NCBI GenBank assembly: GCA_018266055.1
Contig: JAFDYT010000019.1
Location: 124,001 to 188,000 of the forward strand
DNA length: 64,000 nucleotides
Direction of reading: 5' to 3'
From: Bacteroidota bacterium
Lineage (GTDB): Bacteria; Bacteroidota; Bacteroidia; Cytophagales; Cyclobacteriaceae
Positions 54,150 to 63,991 of the stretch are shown piece by piece; positions within the stretch are counted from its first letter, which is position 1; the number at the start of each line of letters is the position of its first letter. A program made the position numbers and the translations under genes. The notes under the pieces were generated by a model that saw nothing but the letters and a program-made list of their open reading frames with translations, was not told where the DNA came from and did no database searches.

Positions 54150-54651
54150 CTTGCTTCTTAAAAAGTTGACCTTCTTGTTCACTTATGACTTTGAAAATAT
54201 CAATCATGATGATCAATTGTTTTTCCAGTTTTACGATACCAACGATGTACGATTGCTCCGCCTGCTGATCGCCGGTAAAGATCGAATTCTCTATGCTAGA
54301 AGTAGATATCGAAAGTGTATTGGGCACCTCGCGAACAAGAATTCCCATTTTATACTCGTCACTTTCGATCACGAGCGTATAGTTGTTTCCTTTAAAATCA
54401 GCATCGGTATTTCTTACCAATCCGAATTTCTCTTCGAGATCAAGGATGGCAATCACGTTTCCCCGGATGTTTGCTACGCCTTTCACATAAGCAGGAGTCT
54501 GAGGCATGCGGGTCACTGTCGGTGTGATTACTACTTCCTTGATCTGATCAATCGAAAGACCATATTCTTCCTGACCCAGTTTAAAAACAACGATCTGTTG
54601 ATTGCGCGCCAGGGTTTGTCCTGCCGCTGTACTATGATTTACTTCGCTCAT
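54133..54651 (-). CDS. cheW: Chemotaxis coupling protein CheW
   Basis: Couples CheA to receptors. A 172-residue protein with one CheW domain: QIVVFKLGQEEYGLSIDQIK, VVITPTVTRMPQTPAYVKGV, NIRGNVIAILDLEEKFGL and later GILVREVPNTLSIST. It is 29 bases behind the receptor gene. A single coupling protein and single receptor in the operon fit a one-receptor pathway, although others may exist in the genome. Confidence 0.95.
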   Translation of the reverse strand: MSEVNHSTAAGQTLARNQQIVVFKLGQEEYGLSIDQIKEVVITPTVTRMPQTPAYVKGVANIRGNVIAILDLEEKFGLVRNTDADFKGNNYTLVIESDEYKMGILVREVPNTLSISTSSIENSIFTGDQQAEQSYIVGIVKLEKQLIIMIDIFKVISEQEGQLFKKQDEVAA

Positions 54652-54680
54652 ACTTTTCAGGTTTAGTTGTCAACGAAGAA

Positions 54681-56912
54681 TTATTTTTTCAATTTGAACT
54701 GAGTCGCTCCGGCCTGAAGTTCAGCTGCCACCGCGGAGAGTTCATCACCGGCTTTTGCTATCTCCATCATGCCGTTGTTCATTTGCTGACTCGAACTAGC
54801 TACCTGTTGTGTTCCGGCTGCTGTTTCTTCAGAGACCACTACAATTTGTTCAATGTTCTTCACCACGCTACCGATGGAATCTTTCTGCGTGGACGTAGCC
54901 AATTGAATTTCCTTCGAGGCGCTAAAAGTTTCCTCACTTGACTTCGCAATTTCCTGGAATATTTTCTCCGCCTCGATGCTGGATTTATTTCCCTCTTTTA
55001 CGCTCGCCTCCATCGTATCGATCGCTTTTCCTGCTGCGGTGGTATCCTTTTGCACATCACCAATTATTTTTTCAATTTCCACCGCCGACTTTCTTGAATC
55101 TTCCGCCAGCTTGCGGATCTCTTCGGCCACTACCGCGAAACCTCTTCCTGCGTCTCCTGCACGGGCCGCTTCAATCGCCGCGTTAAGCGCCAACAGATTC
55201 GTCTGACTTGCGATGTCCGTAATCACGTTCAGTGTTCTACCAATCTCCTCGGTACGTTGCGTTAATATTCCGATGGATTTTGAAGTTTGTGTTGCGGAAG
55301 TTTTTATCTCATCCATGTTTTCTACCAACACTTTTACTGTTTTCATTCCCTGATTGGAGCTTTCCAATCCACGCTCAGCAGCCTTGTTAATCACGTTTGC
55401 CTTTTTCTCCATTTCATTGGCAGAGGCCATCACATGGTTCACGAGTTTAGATGACTCATCCGTCTTTTGGGCCTGGTCTTGCGCACCTTTCGCCATCTGC
55501 GCAATTGCAGTAGCTACTTCGGTAGTATTGCGTTTCATGTCATCTACTTTTTTCTGCAGCAAGTCCGACGACTTGGCCACCACTTCGGACCCCTGGCTGA
55601 TGTTACTCATCACAGAGTTAAGGTTTTCAAGCGCTTTGTTGATTTCAGCGGTGAGTCCTTCATTATCAACAGACGTATCACACCGTAAGCTTAGATCGCC
55701 GTTGGCCATCGCCTTGATGACACGGATTACCTCGGTCATATCAAGAGCATACTTTACCACTTTAAAGGGCTTGCCGTTCAAATCCATAATGGGATTGTAC
55801 GACGCCTGAATGTAAACTTCCTTCCCGCGTTTATCAATGCGGGTAAAGGTTCCCACAAAGAATTCGCCATTATTTAGTTTTCTCCAGAACTCTGCGTATT
55901 CATTGCCTCGTGCATAAGAGGGATCCACAAACATCCGGTGGTGCTTTCCTTTTACTTCGTTGAGCGAGTATCCGCCAAGAGCCGAAAGAAAGTTGTCATT
56001 CGCATCAATGATTGTACCGTCCATATTAAACTCGATGACCGCATTTGATTTGCCTATGGCATTCAATTGTCCTTCGTAATCGGCGTTTTTGAGTTTCTGT
56101 GCAGTCACATCGGTAGCAAATTTTACCACCTTAAATGGCCGACCATTCATATCAAAAATAGGATTGTAACTGGCCTGAATCCAGACTTCCTTTCCACCCT
56201 TGCCAATGCGCTTGAATTCGTCGGCTACAAATTCGCCGCGGTTAAGCTTTGCCCAAAATTCTTTGTAGGCTGCGCTTTGTCCATAGCCGGTTTCTACAAA
56301 AAGGTTATGATGCTTTCCTTTTACTTCCGGCAAGGAATAACCCAGCGCACTTAAAAAATTGTCATTGGCCTCGATGATCGTTCCGTCCATGTTAAACGAA
56401 ATGACCGCTTGCGATTTACCAATCGCATCTACCTGGCCCTGAAAGTCAGCATTCCTTAGTTTTTGAGCGGTTACATCAGTGGCAAACTTCACTACTTTAA
56501 AGGGTTTGCCTTTCGCATCAAGAATAGGATTGTAGGTCGCTTGGATCCAAACTTCTCTGCCTCCTTTGCCAATGCGCTTAAACTCATCGGCTACAAATTC
56601 GCCACGGTTAAGTTTCGTCCAGAAGTCAGCGTACGCACTGCTGCGGGCGTAACTATCTTCTACAAAAATACGGTGATGCTTACCCTTCACCTCTTCCAAG
56701 GTGTAGCCGCCGAGTGCATTCAAAAAATTGTCGTTTGCATGAATGACTGTACCATCCATGGTAAAAGAAATCACCGCTTGGGATTTGTTGATGGCGTCGA
56801 TCTCGCCTTGCATTTCCTGGAGGGCTATCTTTGCTTTTGAATTTTCTGATGAATGGTTTTCGTCTTTACCATTCTGCTTTCGTTTTGGCTGGGCAATTTC
56901 TAGTGTTTCCAT
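54681..56912 (-). CDS. Soluble methyl-accepting chemotaxis protein with three PAS domains
   Basis: A cytosolic receptor of 743 residues with no membrane helix. Three near-identical PAS domains (about 38-148, 160-270, 282-392) are followed by a HAMP-like stretch (396-440, [19 protein letters not shown]) and the MCP signalling coiled coil, whose tip is intact: [40 protein letters not shown]. It has no C-terminal CheR-tethering pentapeptide. Each PAS has ANDNFL and ASYNPI-like cores, close to the BdlA and Aer-2 kinds of receptors, which sense redox state, oxygen or heme. The signal here is not known. Confidence 0.93.
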   Translation of the reverse strand: METLEIAQPKRKQNGKDENHSSENSKAKIALQEMQGEIDAINKSQAVISFTMDGTVIHANDNFLNALGGYTLEEVKGKHHRIFVEDSYARSSAYADFWTKLNRGEFVADEFKRIGKGGREVWIQATYNPILDAKGKPFKVVKFATDVTAQKLRNADFQGQVDAIGKSQAVISFNMDGTIIEANDNFLSALGYSLPEVKGKHHNLFVETGYGQSAAYKEFWAKLNRGEFVADEFKRIGKGGKEVWIQASYNPIFDMNGRPFKVVKFATDVTAQKLKNADYEGQLNAIGKSNAVIEFNMDGTIIDANDNFLSALGGYSLNEVKGKHHRMFVDPSYARGNEYAEFWRKLNNGEFFVGTFTRIDKRGKEVYIQASYNPIMDLNGKPFKVVKYALDMTEVIRVIKAMANGDLSLRCDTSVDNEGLTAEINKALENLNSVMSNISQGSEVVAKSSDLLQKKVDDMKRNTTEVATAIAQMAKGAQDQAQKTDESSKLVNHVMASANEMEKKANVINKAAERGLESSNQGMKTVKVLVENMDEIKTSATQTSKSIGILTQRTEEIGRTLNVITDIASQTNLLALNAAIEAARAGDAGRGFAVVAEEIRKLAEDSRKSAVEIEKIIGDVQKDTTAAGKAIDTMEASVKEGNKSSIEAEKIFQEIAKSSEETFSASKEIQLATSTQKDSIGSVVKNIEQIVVVSEETAAGTQQVASSSQQMNNGMMEIAKAGDELSAVAAELQAGATQFKLKK
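55737..56801 (-). repeat. Tandem triplication of a PAS-domain unit
   Basis: Three copies at about 56801-56469, 56435-56103 and 56069-55737, period about 122 codons. The first two share runs such as [15 protein letters not shown] and [15 protein letters not shown]; the third has drifted ([20 protein letters not shown]). The pattern shows internal duplication within the gene. Confidence 0.85.
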
Positions 56913-56947
56913 AAGGTGGTTTATAAGGGTTTTTAAATCAAGATTTT

Positions 56948-57337
56948 TTATAAAACAGATTTATATTGAAAGTCTTTCAGGTGATTATTGAATTCTACGA
57001 GCGTCTTTATCGGGTGCATTCTGAAAAAGTCAATCACATCGGGTTGGTAATTCAATTGCTTTGCAATACGCTTGGCCAGTAAAACTTCTGCCGGATGAAA
57101 ATGATTGTCCGCGGCAATGAGTCGCAGTACCCAAAAAAGCAACTCTGCCCTTTCTTCTATTCCCCCTATCTCATCATAATCAATGGGTACCAGCTGATGC
57201 TCTTGAAGATAAGACTCTTTCAAACCATTCTCAGTAAGGATTTCTACCAGAATATTCCTTTCTGATTGAGCAAACCTTCCATCCACATGGGCCAGGTGCA
57301 ACAGAAGATTTATCTTTTTTACCAATAAGCTGTTCAT
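56948..57337 (-). CDS. TerB-like (tellurite resistance-like) protein
   Basis: A 129-residue helical, acidic protein resembling the TerB domain: [40 protein letters not shown], with the paired acidic repeats ([10 protein letters not shown] and ADNHFHPAE) that bind metal ions in TerB. It precedes the receptor gene by 35 bases and lies directly behind the predicted promoter, so it seems to be the first gene of the chemosensory operon. TerB-like proteins occur in stress sensing at membranes; what it does for chemosensing is unknown. Confidence 0.72.
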   Translation of the reverse strand: MNSLLVKKINLLLHLAHVDGRFAQSERNILVEILTENGLKESYLQEHQLVPIDYDEIGGIEERAELLFWVLRLIAADNHFHPAEVLLAKRIAKQLNYQPDVIDFFRMHPIKTLVEFNNHLKDFQYKSVL

Positions 57338-57366
57338 AATCTTATTTCTTAATGATTGCTACATTC

Positions 57367-57374
57367 CAAAAGTA
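57367..57374 (-). promoter_or_regulatory. -7 promoter box for the chemosensory operon
   Basis: Read on the minus strand the sequence is TACTTTTG, a match to TAnnTTTG, placed 29 bases before the ATG of the TerB-like gene. No clear -33 element. Confidence 0.45.
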
Positions 57375-57505
57375 GTGCGTCGCTAATCATTTTACCTTGT
57401 GCTTTATTCCTTAGAAGATGATCAATAAAATACATAGTTTAACATCCGTATTTTTACCTAAGGTATTTTCTTTACTACATACACGGCAGTGCTTATGCTT
57501 TTCTA

Positions 57506-58606
57506 TCATGGTGCCGGCAAATTATTTTTCCAGTCAGGAATGGCCGCCACGATGGATGTACCTACACCAAAGTCGGATTGTACTTCAATGCTTCCTTTAA
57601 CTTTTACGAGTGCCTCCTGCACCAGGTATAGACCCAAGCCTGCTCCTTTCGAAGAGGCGGTGGCACGGTAAAACATTTGAAAAATACGCGTCACAAATTC
57701 GCGTTCAATACCAATTCCGTTATCAACGATCTCGATTTTGGTCTGATGATTAAGGTTAATCACCTTTACTGAAACAAAGGATTTCGGTTTGCGCAAATCC
57801 GCGTAGTCATACACATTTTTCAAAATCTGATATAGAATTGTGTTCACCGAAACATAATCTGAATGAATTATGGCGTTACCAACAAACACTTGCCTGTATT
57901 GCACCCGATCGTAATTAGGATGCGTATTCAACTCGTTCTTTATTTCCAATAACATACCCCGTAAATCAACTTCATCGCACGATATGGGCTCATTCGTAAT
58001 TTTTAGGAAGTCAACTAGTTTCTTGACGTGCGACTCTAACCGACCAAGCGTAGATTTCATCAATGTAATGTACTCGCTATGTTGCGTGGAGGAATCCATC
58101 TTCATAATAGAAACCAATCCTAACATGGTGCTGATTGGAGCACGCAAATCATGCGATGCGCTATACACAAAGCGATCCAATTCGCTATGTACTTTCTCCA
58201 GCAGGTGGGTTTTCTCAGCCAGCTTATGTTCTTTCTCTACCTCCGAGGAGATGTCCACGATCACTTCGTCATACACCAACTCACCATTGATGACTAACTC
58301 AACACTCGTTAGCCGCCCCCAAAAATTGGTACGATCACAACGATGAAAAAGGATACGTTCATTTTGAATTTTCCCATAGGCTCTCAACTTCATCTTGACA
58401 TGGTAGTACGAATCAGAATCAGCGAATATTTGCCGCCGGGGCAAGGCATGCGCCTCGTCCATGGATTCAATTTGAAATGCAGTTAGGGCTTCCTCATTCA
58501 TATAAGAAAACCCCTTGTCGGTACTCCTCAAAATAAGGACGGGTAGAATGTTCCTTACTGAATCAATGATCGCAAGTTCCAATTTTTCCGTCATGATGTT
58601 AGGCAT
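57506..58606 (-). CDS. Sensor histidine kinase (PAS-HisKA-HATPase)
   Basis: A soluble kinase of 366 residues. A PAS-like domain (about 12-130) is followed by HisKA with the His in VYSASHDLRAPISTMLG and an ATPase domain with ILYQILKNVYDYADL (atypical N-box, Asn retained), VDNGIGIEREFV and GAGLGLYLVQEA. No membrane helix. It lies between the chemosensory operon and a divergent receiver protein whose gene starts at 58,747, which could be its partner; direct evidence is lacking. Confidence 0.9.
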   Translation of the reverse strand: MPNIMTEKLELAIIDSVRNILPVLILRSTDKGFSYMNEEALTAFQIESMDEAHALPRRQIFADSDSYYHVKMKLRAYGKIQNERILFHRCDRTNFWGRLTSVELVINGELVYDEVIVDISSEVEKEHKLAEKTHLLEKVHSELDRFVYSASHDLRAPISTMLGLVSIMKMDSSTQHSEYITLMKSTLGRLESHVKKLVDFLKITNEPISCDEVDLRGMLLEIKNELNTHPNYDRVQYRQVFVGNAIIHSDYVSVNTILYQILKNVYDYADLRKPKSFVSVKVINLNHQTKIEIVDNGIGIEREFVTRIFQMFYRATASSKGAGLGLYLVQEALVKVKGSIEVQSDFGVGTSIVAAIPDWKNNLPAP

Positions 58607-58746
58607 ATCACAAAGGTGCCTAATCCCTGATTTGAATGAAATACAACTTACTACTAACAGGAACCTAAGTAATTCTACTGATATCCCACTAAAGTGAATT
58701 CGGAGTCGGTCATTCGACTACTTTAAATGGTTTAATTTGAAATAAC

Positions 58747-59550
58747 ATGATGGGTGATTTTGATTTAGCTGAGACGTGCAATTCGTTGATCCGGTCTCTG
58801 GAAAAGGAATTAGGGTCTAAAAGTATTTTGCGATTGAGTTTGGATGTCCAACTTCCTAACCGGATTATTGGAGACCAGGAAGGCTTACGTAGTTCCATTG
58901 TTCAAATCTGTGAATTTCTTACTAGCCACCTCATCAATGGGCTTGTGGATATTGAAATTGTTAAGACCGGACAACACAACGGGAGTATTACACTCACGGT
59001 GGAAGTGCGCGGCTCTGATTCTTCAAATGAAGAAAAAAGGGCTATGAAAGCCTTGTCGGAAATGAATATGAACTGGCTTTCAACGATGCCGTACAAAACA
59101 TCGTTTTCGATTCATCATGAATTCTATCATTTCTCCTTTCGAATGACCTTTGATCGGGTCAAAAAGGAAGAAAAAGAACCTCGTCCTCGTTTCGCGGATG
59201 CAAAAATTCTAATTGCTGAAGACAACGAAACTAACGCAATGGTTTTTACCTCCTTCCTCGAAGACTGGGGGTGTGAAGTCACGGTCGTTGCCAATGGTGA
59301 AGAAGCTATTTCAAAAATAAATCAACAGGTTTTTGACCTTGTGCTGATGGACATCTACATGCCTAAGATGAATGGCACAGCATCCACACGACTTATCCGA
59401 CAGGTAAACAAAACAATTCCAATCATTATCCTTACGGCTTCGTCTCTTGAATTGGATATCAACGAATGCTTCTCGGCCGGAGCCAACGACTTTCTCCTGA
59501 AACCCATTAGTAGCAGTCAACTGAGATCGGTTATTGAAAAGTATTTGTGA
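58747..59550 (+). CDS. Response regulator with decayed HATPase-like N-terminus
   Basis: A 267-residue protein. Residues 152-267 are a receiver with LIAEDNETN, phospho-acceptor Asp202 in LVLMDIYMPKMNG, ILTASS and the lysine in DFLLKPISSSQL. The N-terminal part (about 10-138) has VQLPNRIIGDQEGLRSSIVQ, which aligns with the LP-x-x-v-x-GDp-x-RLrQil start of hybrid-kinase ATPase domains, but its N-box has no Asn and G-boxes are missing. It seems to be the remains of a hybrid kinase. It ends 15 bases before the next kinase. Confidence 0.85.
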   Translation: MMGDFDLAETCNSLIRSLEKELGSKSILRLSLDVQLPNRIIGDQEGLRSSIVQICEFLTSHLINGLVDIEIVKTGQHNGSITLTVEVRGSDSSNEEKRAMKALSEMNMNWLSTMPYKTSFSIHHEFYHFSFRMTFDRVKKEEKEPRPRFADAKILIAEDNETNAMVFTSFLEDWGCEVTVVANGEEAISKINQQVFDLVLMDIYMPKMNGTASTRLIRQVNKTIPIIILTASSLELDINECFSAGANDFLLKPISSSQLRSVIEKYL

Positions 59551-59565
59551 GTTAATACAAAGCGA

Positions 59566-62313
59566 ATGAACCGGTTAAACCGCCTTATCGAGTCCGTGCA
59601 CAAATCGCTCATCCACAGCGATGCAGGTGAACTTGAGTTTGAGCGTGCGCGGCAAAACCTTACCATTACTTTAATTACGTTTATCACCGGCCTAATTTAT
59701 GGCATTTCCTTTTTGCCATCTGGCCAATATCTGCTTGCGTTGATCTGCATTATTAATTCCCTTTTAGTATTGCTTATTCCTATTGGTTTTAAATTTTTCT
59801 CCGCACGGCAGAACAATATTTTGTTTCATTTCTTTGGGTTGGCCTTTTTAAGTTTTAACATTTTCGGTAGCGGCAACCACTACAGCATTGGCATACTTCT
59901 TTGGATAATCCTGGTCATTAATTTAGCCTTTTCATTGCTGGATCGAAATGCAGCAGTTGCCTTTGGCTTAATAGCATTAATCATGCTTATCGTCCGGCAA
60001 ATCCTGGTCGATTCGCCAGTCCATTTACCTTATGTTATCCCACAAGAAATTATCGATTCACCGCGAGCCATTGATATTGCTATTCCCGGACTGATCAATC
60101 TATTCATTATTTATTCTACCTACGGCCTGTATGAGAAATCCTTATCCTTACTTCAGCACTCCAACCAAAACGTTAACCTTCTCAACAAAGAACTTTTCAA
60201 AAGCAAGTTAGCCTACTGGACCATCGTTGAAAAAAGTCCCGGGTTCATCTTTACTCATACACTATCGGGCAAGATTCTGTTTGTGAATTCCGCCTTAGAA
60301 AAACAAATTAACGCCTCTATTAGTCAACTTATCCACAAACCCATTCAAGTACTTCTTCCCAACATCTCCTGTGATTACATCGAAAAGTACCTTCATAGTT
60401 TAAATCAAGCGGGCCACTGCGAAGGTTTCTTTAAGATCGGCGATGAATGTAATCCTCAATACTATTCATATCGGAGCACCTTATTCTCTGACGATACAGG
60501 TGATCGTGTGGTCATCTGTTTTGCAGAAGACTCCACCGAGAAAGAAGCCAACCGGCTAAAAGTAATAAAGAGGGAAGAAGAACTAGAGGCTACCATATCT
60601 TCTTTGAACGACGCCGTCATTTTGATTAATAATCAGAACCGTATTTTTAGGTGCTGGTCTACACTAAGTTTTCTTCCTCAGCCTGAAGCATGCCTCGGGA
60701 AGACAATTAATGATGCCTTCGGGACGCCACTTCAGGATCAATTCGAATTCTTTATTGAATCCTTTCACCGATCTAGGAAAAACAATACGCAAGAAGTAAT
60801 ACAAATTCCAGCCTACTTCACGGAAGAAAAAAAATGGCTGCGATTCAAAATCTCACCGGTGAATGGACAGGAACTTAATATCGCTGCTTCAATCTATATT
60901 TCTGATATCACTGAAGAGCATCTGGAAGAAGTCAGTTCAAGAATAAGGCTTGAAAAACTACAACGCTACCAGACTTGCCTTAGCAGGTTGTCGCACTCCG
61001 ATCTTGTCTCCAATGTCAATCTCAACCAAAGTATTGCGCTGATTTTGAAAGAAGCAGCCGAAGCAATGAATGTACAGATCGCAAAGTACTGGGAAATTGA
61101 TCAAAACCTAGCATCTATGGATTGCAAGATGATTTGGATGAATCATACCCTTCGTTATCCCAACACCACTATTCGTCCGGCGCAGGAGGGAATACTGAAC
61201 TACTTTTCCCCCCTTAGAAACGGGAAGCCTGTTTATTCCAACGATGTCCATCGCGATATCGGAGAAACAAAATTTTGCCGAAACACCCTAACACCACTCC
61301 ACGTTAAGTCATTTCTTCTTACGCCTATTTTCATGCACGGCCAATTGCACGGAGGACTATGCGTAGATACCATCGACGAGAAAGTAACGTGGGACGAACA
61401 GGACATTTCCTTTGCCGAGTCTATCGTCACCATTATGTCATTAACCATCGAAGCGGATGTGAGAAAGAAAGCCACCGAAAAATTAAAAGAGTACTCTCAG
61501 CAGACGCTGGAGTATTCGCGGCAACTTCAGATCACCAACAGCGAGATGGTCACAGTAATGGAAAACCTGGCGGAGGCACGAAAGAAAGCCGAAGAATCGG
61601 AGCGGTTGAAGTCGATGTTTCTTGCCAACATGTCTCACGAAATCAGGACTCCCATGAATGCCATCATGGGCTTTTCTGAATTGCTGGAGAGCCCACGAAC
61701 GAGCGAATCAAAAAGAAAAGAGTTTACGCGGTTGATACGCGTTCATTCGCAGGATTTGCTGGCGATACTAAACGACGTGCTCGATTATTCAAAACTTGAA
61801 TCAGGCCAGGCATCCCTTATTGAAATAGAAGGCAACATTGATGAATTAATTGAGCGGCTCATCAATGGCATGCGGGCCGAGACGCATTACCTCAATCATA
61901 AGGAAGTCGTTCTTCAAAACTCGAACCAGCTTTCCCCGGAAAGAAACTTTATTAAAGCTGATTTTATAAGGTTGTTTCAGGTATTGAACAACCTGTTAAC
62001 CAATGCCGTGAAGTTTACTGACTACGGCAAGGTGAGCATAGGGTGCAAAGACGAAGTCGATCATCTTCTTTTCTTTGTGTCGGATACGGGAATAGGAATA
62101 CCAAAAAACAAAAAGGAGATTATTTTCGAATCCTTCCGGCAAGCCGACGATTGGGTTCATCAGAAGCATGGAGGCTCAGGCTTGGGACTAGCCATCTGCA
62201 AGGGAAATGTAGAGATGTGGGGAGGAAAAATCTGGGTAGAATCTGAAATAAACGTAGGCAGTACTTTCTATTTCACGCTTCCGATCCGGAAGAAAAACCG
62301 CAGACTCTCGTAG
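59566..62313 (+). CDS. Membrane sensor histidine kinase (6TM-PAS-PAS-GAF-HisKA-HATPase)
   Basis: A 915-residue kinase. About six membrane helices (residues 28-200, such as LITFITGLIYGISFLPSGQY and IGILLWIILVINLAFSLL) are followed by two PAS domains (about 211-325 and 340-455), a GAF domain (470-625, with SFLLTPIFMHGQLHGGLCVD), a coiled coil, HisKA with His691 in LANMSHEIRTPMNAIMGFSE and HATPase with NNLLTNAVKFTDYG, VSDTGIGIPKNKK and GGSGLGLAICKGN. It lacks its own receiver, so it may pass phosphate to the receiver protein encoded 15 bases upstream or to the LuxR regulator that follows. Confidence 0.92.
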   Translation: MNRLNRLIESVHKSLIHSDAGELEFERARQNLTITLITFITGLIYGISFLPSGQYLLALICIINSLLVLLIPIGFKFFSARQNNILFHFFGLAFLSFNIFGSGNHYSIGILLWIILVINLAFSLLDRNAAVAFGLIALIMLIVRQILVDSPVHLPYVIPQEIIDSPRAIDIAIPGLINLFIIYSTYGLYEKSLSLLQHSNQNVNLLNKELFKSKLAYWTIVEKSPGFIFTHTLSGKILFVNSALEKQINASISQLIHKPIQVLLPNISCDYIEKYLHSLNQAGHCEGFFKIGDECNPQYYSYRSTLFSDDTGDRVVICFAEDSTEKEANRLKVIKREEELEATISSLNDAVILINNQNRIFRCWSTLSFLPQPEACLGKTINDAFGTPLQDQFEFFIESFHRSRKNNTQEVIQIPAYFTEEKKWLRFKISPVNGQELNIAASIYISDITEEHLEEVSSRIRLEKLQRYQTCLSRLSHSDLVSNVNLNQSIALILKEAAEAMNVQIAKYWEIDQNLASMDCKMIWMNHTLRYPNTTIRPAQEGILNYFSPLRNGKPVYSNDVHRDIGETKFCRNTLTPLHVKSFLLTPIFMHGQLHGGLCVDTIDEKVTWDEQDISFAESIVTIMSLTIEADVRKKATEKLKEYSQQTLEYSRQLQITNSEMVTVMENLAEARKKAEESERLKSMFLANMSHEIRTPMNAIMGFSELLESPRTSESKRKEFTRLIRVHSQDLLAILNDVLDYSKLESGQASLIEIEGNIDELIERLINGMRAETHYLNHKEVVLQNSNQLSPERNFIKADFIRLFQVLNNLLTNAVKFTDYGKVSIGCKDEVDHLLFFVSDTGIGIPKNKKEIIFESFRQADDWVHQKHGGSGLGLAICKGNVEMWGGKIWVESEINVGSTFYFTLPIRKKNRRLS

Positions 62314-62555
62314 TATCGGCAATCGTCTGCTCGACCAAAAAGAATTTATTAAAAGTCAAAATGTGTCTTGCCAAACTGACAACACTGCAGAGGATTGAAT
62401 CCACTAGACTCTGCGTACTCCAAATTACACATAACCTAACTTTCCGACTCCGTCTCCCACATCGTCAACGTTAGCTTTCCGGACACAGAGAGTTTATTTA
62501 AGTTTTAGCGAGAAGCTAAATTGTTAGTGCAGCGGGCGTTTCGGCTACCCACGCG

Positions 62556-63185
62556 TCAGAACTGAATCTTCTGCTCAATTATCTTTTTAATAAGCTCAGT
62601 GGTGTTTTTCAAATTGAACTTGTTCAACACGTTGGCTCTGTGGGTTTCTACGGTGCGTGGACTCACATCCAGCTTGTCGGCGATTTCCTTACTAGAGTAA
62701 CCTTCCATCAGAAAGCTGATGATTTCCTTTTCCTTGTTGGTAAGAAAAGGAAGGCCTCCTTTCGGGCGGTTGTACACATTGTTAATCAGAAGACTCGATA
62801 TTTCAAGCGAAAAGAACCTCTCACCCCTAATTACTTTTTGAACTCCTTTTAATAGTTCATTGGGTTCAACGTCTTTGTGAATGTATCCATCCACCTCGGC
62901 TTCCAGCGCGTTCACAATATAAAACTCTTCCTTATGTGCGCTAAGGATGATTACTTTCAGCGCCGGGTTTACATTCTTTATGTATTTTGCTACATCCAAA
63001 CCGCTTTCGTCGCCCAGAGAAATATCCACAAATATAATATCAGCCGAGAGGGTTGGCACCAGAGGTTTTAACTGAGCGAAGGATTTGTACTCGCCTGTAA
63101 TTTCAATCTCCGGATCCATTTTTAAAATCGCGATTAGACCCATGCGAAACAAGGTGTGGTCGTCCAAAAGTACTATCCTGGTCAT
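62556..63185 (-). CDS. LuxR/NarL-family response regulator
   Basis: A 209-residue regulator: receiver with VLLDDHTLFRMGLI, phospho-acceptor Asp54 in IIFVDISLGDESG and lysine in GYIHKDVEPNEL; GerE-type DNA-binding end LTNKEKEIISFLMEGYSSKE, SPRTVETHRANVLNKFNLKN. ATG at 63183-63185 is chosen over a TTG six codons earlier. Convergent with the large membrane kinase, separated by 242 bases that hold no evident gene. Its architecture equals that of the regulator at 31,608. Confidence 0.93.
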   Translation of the reverse strand: MTRIVLLDDHTLFRMGLIAILKMDPEIEITGEYKSFAQLKPLVPTLSADIIFVDISLGDESGLDVAKYIKNVNPALKVIILSAHKEEFYIVNALEAEVDGYIHKDVEPNELLKGVQKVIRGERFFSLEISSLLINNVYNRPKGGLPFLTNKEKEIISFLMEGYSSKEIADKLDVSPRTVETHRANVLNKFNLKNTTELIKKIIEQKIQF

Positions 63186-63430
63186 AGGTGGTTTAGATCC
63201 CAATTTATACTAATTTTTCACACCGCAAACAATTTATGTTCGGCTTCGTCTATGAAATCCTTAAAATGGTTGGGAACCAGCCATCCAAGGCGGGATTTAA
63301 ATACTTCTTACGTTTAAGGAGGAAGGGTTCTAACCTTAAAAAACAAAAAGAATTACTTGTCTTTTTTAGACTTAAACGAGTTCTTTCCCTTATAAATCGA
63401 TAAGTTTAGAGAAGCAATTTAAATGAATCA

Positions 63431-63991
63431 ATGCCTACTATGAACGCGAAGGAATGGAGTAAGCGCATATTGATTTTTCTGATCGTATTCAGTTGCCAAA
63501 CTTGCACTAACAAAAAGGCTGATTCAGAATCAAAGACAAAGGAAGCTTTTGTATTTTTTTCAAGTACGGAAGGGAAAGATCGCTTTACTATTGAACTAAT
63601 TGGCAACAAAGCGATTACAAGCAGTTTTAGAATAAGGATTTACAACCCCGCTGGAGCTAAAATTTACGAATACAATTGGGCTGCAGGCATTTCATTTATA
63701 ATCGAAGAGAGCCGAATCAACGAGCGGAAAATGGTGAGAAAAAAAATCCTGTCATTTTATGATAACTTCTTTAACAAAAATAACTTCTGTAAAATCTCAG
63801 ACATGAAAATTACCGGACTCTTTCAGTCAAGTGATTCGGCGGTAATGAAAAATATATTAAAGGATTACAATAGTCAGGTCTTTATTATGGGGATCCAGGA
63901 CTTTTGTCTTAGCTACTCACAAAAAAATCAGAAAGTATTGACGTTTAAAGCTATGAGGAAAACGACGTTAAAAAAACACAGTCTCCTTTGA
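63431..63991 (+). CDS. Putative lipoprotein, unknown function
   Basis: A 186-residue protein. The signal (ILIFLIVFSCQTCTNKKADS) contains Phe-Ser-Cys and Gln-Thr-Cys as possible lipobox cysteines. The mature part is charged and mixed alpha-beta, with no known motif. The first ATG (63431) and a second (63440) both fit. The stop overlaps the next start as TGATG, so a downstream gene belongs to the same operon. Confidence 0.62.
   Translation: MPTMNAKEWSKRILIFLIVFSCQTCTNKKADSESKTKEAFVFFSSTEGKDRFTIELIGNKAITSSFRIRIYNPAGAKIYEYNWAAGISFIIEESRINERKMVRKKILSFYDNFFNKNNFCKISDMKITGLFQSSDSAVMKNILKDYNSQVFIMGIQDFCLSYSQKNQKVLTFKAMRKTTLKKHSLL

Noticed and set aside
54082-54666. 194-codon plus-strand frame opposite cheW
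   Set aside because: Antisense to a recognisable CheW with conserved motifs; the translation has no domain pattern.
62495-62530. Hairpin TTTAGC / GCTAAA between the large kinase and LuxR regulator
   Set aside because: Only six A-T-rich pairs and no T-run on either strand, so not a convincing terminator.
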